A DNA stretch of 64,000 nt from Lathyrus oleraceus (taxonomy: Eukaryota; Streptophyta; Magnoliopsida; Fabales; Fabaceae): assembly GCF_024323335.1 (NCBI RefSeq), contig NC_066583.1:365859877-365923876 (forward strand), written 5' to 3'. Below the pieces are notes generated by a model that was given only the letters and a program-made list of their open reading frames with translations, searched no databases and was not told the DNA's origin. Positions 33,011 to 44,959 of the stretch are shown in pieces; the first letter of the stretch is position 1; each line of letters starts with the position of its first letter. Position numbers and translations under genes: made by a program.

Positions 33011-34458
33011 GCAATTGGGACTGATATTTGCACACTTGAAAAATTTCTAAATTTGGCCATTTATGGAACAAGCTTGCATGGGCATGTACAGGCCCATGAA
33101 GCAATCTAATTTGATCCACTTGCAACTGTTCTAAAGTTCAAATGAGGCTTGGATGTCAAGGCAATGTGAAATAGGATTTTTGGCATATGATTTTTTCCAA
33201 ACATGTAGACCTGTTAAAGCCATGTGCAGCCCTATCAAACTTTATCCAAAATGCATGAACTTGGATTCTTTGGAAAGCTTAGATCAAGGGGAACAACTTT
33301 GATGTTGGACACTTTTTCATTTGGAACTTATATCATGGTGAATTTTGAGGTGGAAGTTTGGAAATTTCAACATGTTGAAAATATTTCTATGTGTATTCAG
33401 CAAAGTTGTAGCACTTTCAAAGGCCTTCAAAATGGTTACCAATTTCATGTCATTTGGATTTATAATGATAGAGTTATGAATTTTTTAAGTTGAGGAAAAT
33501 CACTTGTTGAATGTTATAGGTAAAAAATGACCTATAATGTATCCTCATATGACATGCTCACAAAAGTTGAATTAGCTATTACTCCAAACATAAAAGTTGA
33601 AGTGGACATCTTAAATTTGAGCAACTTGGAAATATTTCATCTCATAAAAATTGAGCAAGTTATGGCCTTGGGAAGTTGACTTTAAAATTAGGGTTTAGAC
33701 AAAATGACCTATAATGTTTCAACATAGAAAATGATTTTCCAAGCAACCCTAGCTCTAGGTCTCAACATGAAAGTTGTTTGGAATGTCATTTATAGTAACT
33801 TTTCTCTTGGAATCATTTTCATATGGTGATAATTGAAGGATATAAGGTCTAGGGAGATCCAGTTTTGATCAGATGAATTCATCTGGCCAACCACCACCAA
33901 CCATCTTGCTAACCTTCAATTCTCTCGGCTTTCTAGGCTCATGGTAGATCATATATGCATAAGATGATGAATTTTGAAGTATACCTTGAGAAATTTGATC
34001 AATTGGTGAGATAGCTTGTTGGAGAAGTTACTCAAGATACCTAGTCAAACTAGGGTTTTCAAGGCAAATCACCTCCAAACTCTTGAAGAAAACATGATCA
34101 ATATAACATATAGAGATCATTGGGACTCATATATGATGCTTTGAAACATTTGTGGGTCAATCCATGGTTGTGCTTTTAGTCATCAGGGTCTCAAACCCTT
34201 GATATGGACTTGATAGATCAATGAGGATCATGCCCTACCTACAAAAAGTTAGGAAAATGAAAAGACATTTCTTTGTTTGGTATTTTGGTTAGTAAAATGA
34301 TAATATACAAGTATGATACAATCACATGGTGCTTGGTGATCTCTCCCAAAACAAACACAATGAGAGAGGGGTAAGGAGGATGCCAAGGTATGATCTCAAT
34401 GCTAATGCATATGATGAAATTGCATGAGGGATCTTAGGGTCAAAATTGGGATCTTACA

Positions 34459-36898
34459 CATCCATCTGATCTGCCACCTCAATTAATGAGGGAGATCAGA
34501 TGGCTCTCCTTTTTTTGAATTTATGAATATTTCATTTAATTACTTATTTTTAATTAATTGATATTAATTTCATTTTTAATCCAAAAAAATACGGGACTTT
34601 CACCAAAAAAATTCAAAAAATTTCCTCTTTCATTTTCTGAACTAAAATTATTTTTTGGATTAATTTTGAAAATTTTCATGAATTAATTGTTTTTGTGCAT
34701 ATTTTTAATTGATTAAAAATACTTCTGACTTTTCAAAAATTGTGAAATTTTTTGTCCAAGGTCCTTTGACCTTCATTGACCTAGGATAAATCTCTTGTCC
34801 ATTTATTTGGTGTTTTGAAGAGGTTTTAGGTTTTTGATCTAACATAATTTAATTTAAATGCATTTTAATTTGATTTTTAATTGATTAATTGTGTAGAAAT
34901 TGTGTTGAGCCATTTTTATTGACTTGTGAAGTTTGACTATGTGTTTGGGCCTTGGTTAAGGTTGATTTGATTTTTGTTGGATTAAAATCATTGGATTTAG
35001 GGGATTGATGAAATGTACATTTCATCTCCCAAAATGAAACAATGATTTTAATTTGATAAAATTTCTCCCATGACCAATTTGTGTTTGTCTCATCTCCCCT
35101 CCCTCTTCATCTTCAATCCCATTCTATCATATCCCTTACATTGATCAATGACATCTCAACATCCTAAGGCTAATTGGTCCATCAATAACTTATGTTAGAT
35201 GAACCAATACAAGTATGGATGAGATTAGGTCCATCCTTTGATCATTTTCTTTTTGAGTGTGGTATGTTTTAGGAGTATGGTTCATTATACCATATCTCTA
35301 ACATGATTAACACCGAAATTTCTATTTCCCGACCTCATATAGTTGTGACTTCTACATAAGTCCAATTACGATTACTTAACATAGCATTCTAGTAAGTGAG
35401 ATTGTAAGTCTCCCCCCTTTCATGGTATTGTGTGGAAACTTGGCCTTTTTCCTTCCTTTCGAAGATGTCTTGGTTCAAGGATCCATGCTTGTGAATAGAG
35501 GGTTGAGTGTTCTCCAAAGAATGACTTAAACAATTGAAAAGAAAAACTTCACTAACATCTAACCACAAACAATTTAACTAACTTTTATCATTATTGCTTT
35601 TAATTTCAAGTCATTTACCTTATGTCATTTAAATTCAAATCATTTACCATTCCATTTGCCATTTACATACCATTTAACTTGTTTATGTTTATGTCATTTT
35701 CACTTTTCTCATTTGAGCCATATATTGTGATTGTATATATTTATTTATGTACCTTATTTGTGTTTAAGGTCTAGCTTTAGACTTAGAATTAGACAACATT
35801 CCCTATGCAAAAGGACTTGGCCAATGCCAACATTTTTGAAACCAAGTTATTATGATTTGAGCTTTCATCTGATGCAAGTATTGAGATTCACTTGAGTTCA
35901 TTTGTTACATGGTCTTGATGCAAATGTTACTTTGAACCTGTGTCTAATGCCTTATTCTGAGTCATTCAAGGAGTATGTCATCTCACACATGGAAGATTAT
36001 GAAGAGGACTATGAAGTTGCTAGCTTGGATGTTGCTATCTTTATTTGATGCCTTTCTCTTCATCTTGCTACTTGTTTATTGATATTGCTTGATTCTAGAG
36101 TCCAAAGGAAAAGTGGGTTTCTATATGACATTCTTGTCTATTGGATTGCATCCCATTGGTCAGATCTTTTCAACTCTCAAATTTTAATTTCATGCTTAGG
36201 ATTAGTCTCTTCATCTCCTCCCATTTCTTAAATATCAAATATCTCCCCCTTTTTTTCAAAATCTTCTTTGCTTGTGATTTCTAAACTTAGATTTATTGCA
36301 AACTAGAAACCTTGGCCTTATGTCATTGCATTTTTACACTCTTTTCTTAATCAAACTTGAAAATTGACTTAACCATATTGACTTAAAATTTCAAAAGACA
36401 AAAAGAACTGACACTCATGCAAACTCTTTTAGGCCCTTTGTGCCCCTTTTAAATTTAAATTTTTGTTAAAAGCAACTAACTCAATTTGAAATTGATACCA
36501 CGAACTACGAGGTTTTGATCCCTCATTTTTATGTTGGTACGTAGGCACAAGTTCGAAGGTCTTGTCAAATACAAAAATATAATTAATGAACTCTTTTCTC
36601 ATCCCCACACTCTACTTATTTCAAACATCATTTTATACCAAAAACACATACACACATAAAAAAGGGCTCCCTAGGAGTACCTAGGGCACTTTGGATGCTA
36701 ACACCTTCCCTCTGTGTAACCAACCCCCTTACCTGTAATCTCTGGCATTTTATTAGTTTTGATTTGAAAACTTCTTATCTTTGGGTTTCGTTCGTACTTT
36801 TCCCTTTTCCTTTGGAAACAATAAAAGCGCGGTGGCGACTCTGGTTTTATTGACGTTAAGTTTATCCATAGCTTAATGGTCATGAATTTACCGCTACA
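34459..36898 (+). repeat. LTR C: 3' half of a plus-strand Ogre LTR, split by O1
   Basis: Plus-strand LTR sequence starting abruptly at 34459 inside the LTR (at the point matching about 32300 in O1) and ending TTACCGCTACA at 36898. The missing 5' part should lie left of O1, outside the window. It includes the U5 block (36660-36710) and the CACGAACTACGAGGTTTTG box (near 36500). It is inserted in a copia gag sequence. Confidence 0.88.
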
Positions 36899-37004
36899 GG
36901 ACTCATTGCAAATTACCAATGAGGTCAAACTAGCTAGAATCAACACTTTAACTCAAGAGTTTGACCTTTTTTATATGAAGATGGGTGAAACCATTGCTGA
37001 TATG
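36899..37004 (+). pseudogene. Copia gag (UBN2-type) scrap between two Ogre LTRs
   Basis: From 36900, 35 codons read without a stop, with ITNEVKLARINTLTQEF, a central FYMKMGE and a final ADM. This matches the helical UBN2 segment of copia Gag (compare VKMSRL...FENLRMKEDENI in C1), but it is not C1 itself. It is the oldest layer visible: LTR C ends on its left and the O3 LTR begins on its right. Confidence 0.75.
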
Positions 37005-39302
37005 TGTAACGGTAAATTCATGACCATCAATCTATGAATAAACTTGACGTCAATAAAACTAGAGTCGCCACCGCGCTTTTATTGTTTCCAAAGGAAAAGG
37101 GAAAAGTATGAACAAAACCCAAAGATAAGAAGTTTTCAAATTAAAACTAATAAAATGTCATAGATTATAGGTAAAGGGGTTGGTTACACAGAGGGAAGGT
37201 GTTAACATTTAAAGTGTCCTAGGTACTCCTAGGGAGCCCTTTTTTATGTGTGCATATGTGTTTGGTATAAAAGATGTTTGAGAAAAATAAAGTGTGGAGA
37301 TGAGAAAAGAATTCATTGATTATATTTTTGTGTTTGACAAGACATTCGGCCTCGTGCCTACATACCAACATAAAAATGAAGGATCAAAACCTCGTAGTTC
37401 GTAGTAAAAATTTCAAATGAGTTGGTGGATTAATTTTAACAAAAGTTTAATAAGAAAAACACAAAGAGCCAAAAGTTTGAATGGAGTTGTTAGTTTTTTT
37501 TGTCTTTTGAAATTTTAGTCAATATGTTTAAGTTTAATTACAAATTTTATTAAATAAAGAGTTTGAAAATTGAGTGGCATAAGCCCAAAGTTTCTAATCA
37601 TTAAACAATGTCTAAGTTTGAAATCACAAGCAAAGAAAGTTTTTGAAAAGGGGGAGAGATTTTGAAATTTAATAAGTGGGAGGAGATGAAGAGACTACCC
37701 TAAGCAAAAATATAATAGTTAAGAGTTGAAAAGATCTGACCAATGAGATGCAATCCAAAAGACAAGAATGTCATATAGAAACCCATTTTGCTTTAGACTT
37801 TAATCAAGAAATAATCAATAAGCAATGAACATTATCCATACATCATGAAGATCAAGGCATCAAATAAATAAAGCCACATCCAAGCAAGTAATTCTCAGAG
37901 CGAGGCATTAGACACAAGATTAAAATAAAAACTAAGCACAAAGACAGAGTAGCAGATGAATTCAAACAAATCCCAAGGCTTGCATCAGATGAAGGCTCAG
38001 TCTCAAAATGTTGGCATTGGCCAAGTTCTTTTGCACAAGGAATGTTGCCTAATCCTAAGTCCAAAAGTTCAAGTCAAGTTCAACAGTCCAACAGATGTTT
38101 TTTAGTGTTTTTGTTGTTATTAAGTATTTTAAGGTCCTAAAACCACAAGCAAAATTGAAACACACAAACAAAATATATTCAATCACAAGATATGGCTCAA
38201 ATGAGAAAAGTGAAAATGACATAAACATAAACAAGTTATATGAAATATAGATGGAAATAAATGATAAATGACTAAAATTTAAATTGTATAAAGTAAATGA
38301 CTTGAAAATAAAGAAATATTAACAAGAGTTAGTCAAATGTTTGTTAAAAGTTAGTCAAGTGTTAGTGGTGATTTTTAACTGATTAAGTCATTCTTTGGAG
38401 AACACTCAACTATTCACTCACAAGCATGAATCCTTAAACCAAGACATCTCCCATGAGAAGGCATCCAACTTGATTAAGTTTTTATGTGTATATATTTGTA
38501 TATTTGATGCTTGTATATTTGTTTGTGTGATATAATCTACTTGTTGTGCTTGGTGATCTCTGAGTGATGAGATAAGTTCTAACCCTGACTTAGTGGAATT
38601 AAGACAGGAGGATGGTATAGTCATGTTCGACTTGTGTGGAGTAGTCCTTAACAAGTTCGATTGAGACCCATTTACTCAGTGGAGACCCTTTTGGAGTTAT
38701 TGTTGTCACACAAGTTATTTGTGGTTATGCATTACTTTCTCTGATTTGGGGTCCGAGAAGCTGAGGACCGTAGAACATTTAACCCAACTTGACCTATTTA
38801 GGACGTAGTGCGGAGATGTTTCAGTTGTAGACTTGATAACAGTTGTTACGCGATACTATACTCAGACAAGTTTCTCTTGAGAATATTATGGCTTGATGAG
38901 TCAGTCATCCTAACTTATAATATCCAATAGATAGAATTAAGACTCTAGGAACTTTTTAGAACATGATCTACAGGTTTTTATCCTTAGTATACTCCTTTGG
39001 GATGGTTCTTAAGCTGACTTCATGCTCGTGACTCACAACAAACGTTTGATTCTTGGTTGATCCAGTCAAGTGTTGTCAATGTTAATGGAACTTGGATGTT
39101 GATAAGGTGAAAACCATAATACACCAAATGGATGATTGATCTTGACAATGACTTGATTCATCCATTGACCTTTGTTTGTTTGCCTTATGTGTGATCCCTT
39201 GTTTGTGATTGTTGCATTCATGCATTCATACGCATCATAACATTCATCACATGAAAAATAACTTCAAGGAACTGACGTTTTATTTGCGAATATTTTAAGA
39301 CC

Positions 39303-40813
39303 ATGGATTGTGGACGAAGGAACACTAAGAAGTACAGTTTCAGATGTCCCGATTTGAAAGAGCTAAGGAAGCTATCATCTTTTGTATTAGATCCCTTGGA
39401 CTTCAAGAAAAGTCATGGGAAGGTTCTATATGTATTGTCTACTAATCTCGTTAAAGGACTCTTAAGTGTGTTGGTTCAGTTTTATGATCCTCTCTGTCGT
39501 TGCTTCACTTTTCCCGATTTTCAGCTCGTGTCTACATTAAAGGAGTATGCCCATCTCTTGGGAATACTTGTTTCTTACAAGCTACCTTTTAGTGGGTTGG
39601 GGGAGATTCTCAGATCTCATATTATAGCTGAAGCTCTTCATCTGAAGAAGTCTGAGGTTGAGGCTCATTGGGTGAAGAAAGGAGGAATGTTTGGGTTGAC
39701 GTCTAAGTATCTCATTAGGAAAGCTACTGCCTTTGCTCAAGCCGGTAGTGTGGATGCTTTTGAAGCCATCTTTGTGTTGCTCATCTATGGTTTGGCTTTG
39801 TTCCCTAACATTGACGGTTTTGTTAATGTTAACGCCATTAGAATCTTCTTGATTGTGAATTATGTGCCTACTCTGTTAGGTGATATGTACTTCCCCTTGT
39901 ATTTAAGGATTTCTAAAGGTGGTGGAACTATTGTTTGATGTGTCCCTCTTCTGTACAAGTGGTTTATTTTGCACTTGCCTCAGACGCATGTTTTTGTGGA
40001 GAACAAACAATGTCTACGATGGTCTTAGAGACTAATGTTTCTCACTAATGATGATATAGTTTGGTATGATTCCACATTGAGTAGCTTGGATATTCTTGAT
40101 TATTGTGGTGAATTATATAATGTGCCCCTCATTGGTACACAAGGAGGAATCAACTACAACCCTGCTTTGGCTCGTCGTCAACTTGGGTCCCCTTGAGAGA
40201 CAAACCTAATAACACTCAGTTAGAAGGTCTTTTCTATCAAGAGGGTAAAGATCCCCAACATTTGAAGCAGAAGATGGTACATGCTTGGCAGAATATACAT
40301 AGGAAAGGAAGATCAGAGCTCAGTCCGTGCAACTATGTAGCTTTGGAAGCTTACACTACTTGGGTGAAGAAGAGAGCTTTGGAGTTGAAGATGTCGTATG
40401 CTTGTGAGAGACCTATGTCTATGGTTGTGGTTGAGTTATTAACTCTACATAACCAAGATGTAGAGGAGTTGGAAGACGCACTTGCCAAGATGAAATAAGA
40501 GAAGGATATGTGGGAAGAGAGGTTCCATGCTTTGAGCCGAAAGCATGAGGAGTTGCAGCTTGAGAGTAAGGACAAGGATGCACTTATTGAACTTCTTGAA
40601 GACCGAGCAGCAAAGAGACAGAAAGAGCCAGATGGTTCATCTTCCTCTAGCGTGCATTAGCCTTTCGGTGCTTAGAAAAAGATTGTTGACCAGTTTGTCC
40701 TTTAGAAAGCTCAAATGAAGACTTCTTTTGAGTCCTAGATTTGACGCATCTGAAGGAAGTACGCGCCTGCAACCAGATCATCTGATGTTGTTGTTAAGGG
40801 ATCCTTAGGGTGA
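39303..40813 (+). pseudogene. ORF1 copy in the inverted block
   Basis: Met at 39303 (MDCGRRNTKKYSFRCPDLKE). It is open for 211 codons with the same blocks as the O1 and O4 ORF1 (FYDPLCRCFTFP, EAHWVKKGGMFGL, GLALFPNIDGFV, LLGDMYFPLYLR), then TGA at 39936-39938 where a Cys codon is expected. A 1-bp deletion near 40190 shifts the frame; the stretch 40193-40498 continues to a TAA replacing Gln. The coiled-coil-like C end (EERFHALSRKHEELQLESKD) and several late stops follow. This is the least damaged ORF1 N-terminal half in the window. Confidence 0.87.
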
Positions 40814-41027
40814 TTAGTTTTCTATCTCTTGTATTTGTATTTGGTTTTTGAAATTGTACTCAGTGTAATCCTTCCCAAATTTTATATGAATAAAAGAGAT
40901 TTTTTATGGTCAAATCAAATTATTACTATTTGAAAATATAACTTTGTATGTTCCTTGAAATTGAAAATAAACAAACAAAAACATTGCATTTCATGCATCA
41001 TTTGCATAAATAGGTTTCTTCTGCCAT

Positions 41028-41393
41028 ATGTCTTATCAGTTATTCTTCTATGCTTCAGCCAAGCTGACTCACCGATACAACACTCGTGCCAATCAACCGA
41101 GACTCGTGGAACATTTGGAACAAGAGAATCAAGAGTTGAAAGATAAGATTGCTCGTCTAACTCCTATGATGAAGTCTGTCCTAGCTGCTCATAATCAGTC
41201 TTCTCCAACTCCTACAACTCCTCCTCCCCATAGGACTGTCATCTCAGAGGTTGCTACTTCAATCGTGCCCATTGCTGCTACTCAATCTGGTCTGACTATG
41301 CTTGTCGGATTCCCGTGGGGAATGCCACCGAATTTCATGCCTGAAAGGTTCGCACCCACATTTGCTTCTATGCCGGCATCTAGCCCAGTTATG
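41028..41393 (+). pseudogene. Gag N-terminus in the inverted block
   Basis: MSYQLFFYASAKLTHRYNTR, a coiled-coil-like EHLEQENQELKDKIARL, a Thr/Pro-rich tract (SSPTPTTPPP) and FPWGMPPNFMPERFAPTF. It is open throughout but cut where LTR sequence resumes. It overlaps the same gag section retained by O3 at 53560-53640 and differs from it in sequence, so it is not simply the missing piece of O3. Confidence 0.85.
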
Positions 41394-42916
41394 TTAATGT
41401 ATGTTAGAGATATGGTATTATGAACCATACTCTAAAACATACCACACTCAAAAGGAAATGGCAAAGGGGTGGACCTAATCTCATCCATACTTATGTTGAT
41501 TTTTGCAATCAACTAGCCTTAGGATATAGAGATATTATAAGTCAATGAAATGAATGAGAATAGAATGGGAATGAGATGAAGAGGGAAGTGGAATGGAATC
41601 AACACAAATTGGTCAAAGGAGGACTTTTATCAAATTAAAATCATTCATTCATTTTAGGAGATGAAATGTACATTTCATCAATCCCCTATATCCAATGATT
41701 TTAAATCAACAAATTCAAATCAACCTTGACCAAGGCCCAACAACAATAGTCAAACTCAACAAGTCAACGCAAATAGCTCAACACAATTTATTTGCAATTA
41801 AACAATTAAAAATCAATTAAAAAATACATTAAATTAAATTATGGTTGGTCAAAATCCTAAAACCTCATCAAAACACCAAATAAATGGCTATGAGATTTAT
41901 CATAGGTCAAACAAGGTCAAAGGACCTTGGAGAAAAAATTTCACTATTTTTGGAAACTTAAAAGTACTTTTAAACAATTAAAATTATGCAAAAAAATAAT
42001 TAAATCGTGAAAAATATTAATAATGATCCAAAAATAATTTTAATTCAGAAAATGAAAGAGGGATTTATTTGAATTTTTTTAGTGAAAGTCTCATATTTTT
42101 TGGATCAATATTAAAATTAATATGAATTAATGAAAATAAAGCAATTAAACTAAAAATCAGAAAATGCTAAAATACGTGGACCACTTGATCTCCCTCATTA
42201 ATTGAGGTGGCAGATCAAGTGGATCTCAGCATGCGTTCCATGATGAACCTAAGTCAATGTGCTGCAGGGATGGTAATCAAAACCAACGTGTGAGATTTAA
42301 ACAAAATAGATGGATCCTATGGTCTGAGACATGCCAACGCACCGCCGGAGCTACAACTCCGGTCTTCTTCTCCGGTGGACCTCACTGGACTGGTCCACCC
42401 TCAACCATCACCAAAATGAAAAAGGAGGACATGAATTTAAAGTAAAAATGCTCAGGAGCTTGAATCTGGCCTCAGTTTCATCTAACTCCAAGTATATTGA
42501 AAGATACAGGGAGTTGAATTTTGAGGATCATGAATTGAGTTGCTTCGATTTGACCTCAAAGCAACTCAACCTTCTTGCCTACATTAGTAGTACTTCAAAC
42601 AACCAAAAATCAAGAAGAATTATGGAGAATTGAGTAAGAATCGAAGAGATGAAAAATTGAGAAAATCACCTTTACTGCAGGTTCAGATGGCCACGATCTT
42701 GCTCTCAATTGTGCCTGGTCTTGCTCGGGATTCTTGATGGAGTGGAAATGAATCAAGAAAGAAGCAGGACTCTTGGAGTTTTGAATCTCAAACTAGCGGA
42801 GATTCAAACTCGATTTCCAATGGAAATCCTCAAGGTTATCCTCTGAATGAAGGTGTTTAGGGCTAGGGATTTAAAGCTGGCGCGCAAGGGTCCTCAATTC
42901 CGAGTGAAAGAGATTT

Positions 42917-42924
42917 TATTTATA
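42917..42924 (-). promoter_or_regulatory. O3 3' LTR TATA box
   Basis: Minus-strand TATAAATA in GGCTATAAATAAAATC. Confidence 0.65.
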
Positions 42925-44440
42925 GCCAAGGCATTGTTATTTGCACACTTGTTTCAAACTTTCAAGAATAGCAATTTCACTTTGCATGGATGCATGGACG
43001 TGTGATAGGCCCATGTAATGATTCAATCTGGTCCAAAATCATGTGTAAGCATTGCTGAAGTCATGTTAACAAGCCACGCATTTGTGTATGGAAGATGGAA
43101 GTTCAATTATGCCAAATGGTGATCCAACTTTAAGCCATGCGCAAGCCACTCATACTTTGTCCAAATGGGATGAAATTGGACTTTTTGGAAAGGTTAGATC
43201 AAGGGTAACAACTTTCATGTTGAACGCTTTTTCATTTTAAGCTTGGATCATGAAAAATTTTGAGGTGGAAGTTTGGAAAATTAAACATATCAAAAAAAAT
43301 TCTAAGTGTCAAGCCATATGTTCACTTCTTCCACCTTGAGTAACTTTTTTTATGGACTTAAAATGAGAAACGTTCCTTCACCAAAGTTGTATATCTCTCA
43401 AAGTCCTTCAAATTAGTCACAAATTTGACCTCATTTGGATTAATCATGAAGGAGTTATGCATTTTAGAAGTTGAGGAAAATCACTTGTTTAATGGTATTG
43501 GCCCAAAATGACCTATAATGTATCCTCATATCACATGCATTTAAAAGTTGAATTTGCTCATCCTCCAAACATCAAAGTCTAACTATACATCTTTAATTTG
43601 ATCATTCAACTTGAATGGATTTCATCTCATAAAAATTAAGCATGTTATGGTTTTGGGAAGTTGACCTTCAAATTAGGGTTTAGACAAAATGACTTATAAT
43701 CTTTCAACATAAAAAATGACTTTCCAAGAAAAGTTAGCTCTATAATTCAACATGAAAGTTGTTTCTAATATCATTTAGAGTAACTTTTATCTTGTAATCA
43801 TTTTCATATGATGAAAATTGTAGGAGATAGGGTCTAGGGAACCCCAGTTTTGATCAGTTGAATTCCTCTGGTCAACCACTATGAACCAACTTGTTAGCTT
43901 GACATTATCTTGACTTTTGGGAATCATGGAGGATCATATATGCATAATATGATGAAATATGAAGTATCCCTTGAAATATTTGATCAATTGTTGAAGAAAC
44001 TTGTTGAAGAAGTTACACAAGATACCCAGATGAATTAGGGTTTCCAAGACACACCAACTCCAAACTCTTGATACTTTCTTGATCAAAATAACATGTGAAG
44101 ATATTGGGGATCCATATATGATGCTTAGACCCATAGTAGACCAAATCTTAATTGAGCTCCTTACAATTAGGATCTTAAACCCTAGATATGAGCTTGATAG
44201 ATCAAAGGTGAGCATGTGCACTACCTACAAAATAATTAGACTATACAATAACATATTTTTGGTATTTTGATTATTAAATGATAAAAAACAAAGTATGATA
44301 CAATCAAATTGTGCTTGGTGATCTCTCCCAATGAAAATCCAATGAAAGAGGGGTAAGGAGTATGCCAAGGTGTGATCCCAATGCTAATGCATATGATGAG
44401 ATAACATGAGGGATCTTAGGGTCAAAATTGGGGTCTTACA

Positions 44441-44460
44441 ACTGCCCCTATTTAAGGACG
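44441..44460 (-). promoter_or_regulatory. O3 polypurine tract
   Basis: Minus-strand TTAAATAGGGGCAGT abuts the 3' LTR, the place of plus-strand priming; it is somewhat short for a PPT. Confidence 0.7.
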
Positions 44461-44959
44461 TTCTAGCTGAGGAGATGAAGGTTAAAATCTTCGTATCGAC
44501 TCAGTAGAATGGACTTAAATAACAACAATAGAAACAAATTTTGGTCCCTAAGAGACCTCATGATGCATATGATATGAATGCTAAAATAATATATGTGAGG
44601 AAACTGTTGCCACAAAGGAAAAGAATCCGGAGAGACTGAAAGTCCGCAGAAGTATAATGCATTCCATAAGGAAAACTCACTGGAGAGACAGAGACTCTGA
44701 GGGGATAAAAATGGTTGTGCGTAGGCCAGGCTACGACTTTAAAAACTGTTGGGGGGACACGAGGAATTCCATGAAACTAAATCAATGGAAGGACTCAGTC
44801 GGGGAATAAAAGGACATTTGCGGGGGAAATAAGTAGATCAGAACAAAGCTAAAATATTCGATCCAAGCAAGAAACATCAATTTCATTGAGGAAATGCGCA
44901 CTCAAACTCAACTGGGGAAGAAAAGATCTTCATCACAGGAGGAGCAGAAATATATTATC

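Larger units (their letters stand above)
1..34458 (-). mobile_element. O1: Ogre-type Ty3/gypsy (Tat) retrotransposon, interrupted, 3' part outside window
   Basis: In sense (minus) order the element shows 5' LTR (34458-29823), PBS, 5' UTR, ORF1, gag, protease, intron and the start of RT, which runs off base 1. It is split by O2 at 1502-17381 and C1 at 19765-27308; removing both restores continuity, because protease sequence at 1496 resumes at 17387 and the ORF1-gag spacer at 19764 resumes at 27314. Domain order, long LTR, ORF1 and intron match the Ogre group. The RNase H, integrase and 3' LTR parts lie outside the window. Several stops and deletions make it defective. O1 itself is inserted in LTR C, since LTR sequence of opposite orientation starts directly at 34459. 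Confidence 0.9.
29823..34458 (-). repeat. O1 5' LTR (4636 bp)
   Basis: Sense start TGTAAGATCCCAATTTTG at 34458 and sense end TTACCGCTACA at 29823. It contains repeated U3 boxes (33526-33540, 33702-33717), a TATA box, a GC-rich leader segment with a hairpin (32431-32446), AT-rich DNA (about 31900-32260), and the conserved U5 block near 30005-30060. It forms a long inverted repeat with LTR C. Short open stretches inside are not genes. Confidence 0.92.
38446..41393 (+). mobile_element. Plus-strand Ogre internal block (5' UTR-ORF1-gag start) inside O3 LTR
   Basis: Runs opposite to the surrounding LTR. It begins about 40 bp past where a PBS would be (leader AT-rich text from about 38470), passes through a leader colinear with O1 and O4 (38470-39302), ORF1, a spacer (40814-41027, no gene), and gag up to about 41393. 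It has no LTR or PBS of its own. The right junction shares TGT between gag and LTR. The left junction (about 38440-38468) contains some 25 bp I cannot place. Confidence 0.8.
37005..44440 (-). repeat. O3 3' LTR, split by an inverted internal block
   Basis: The plus strand opens TGTAACGGTAAATTC at 37005 and closes GGGGTCTTACA at 44440. LTR sequence is 37005 to about 38445 and 41394-44440 (about 4.5 kb together), with roughly 190 bp of LTR lost at the break. It has a U3 box (about 43507), a TATA box (42917-42924) and a hairpin (42345-42362). Confidence 0.88.
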
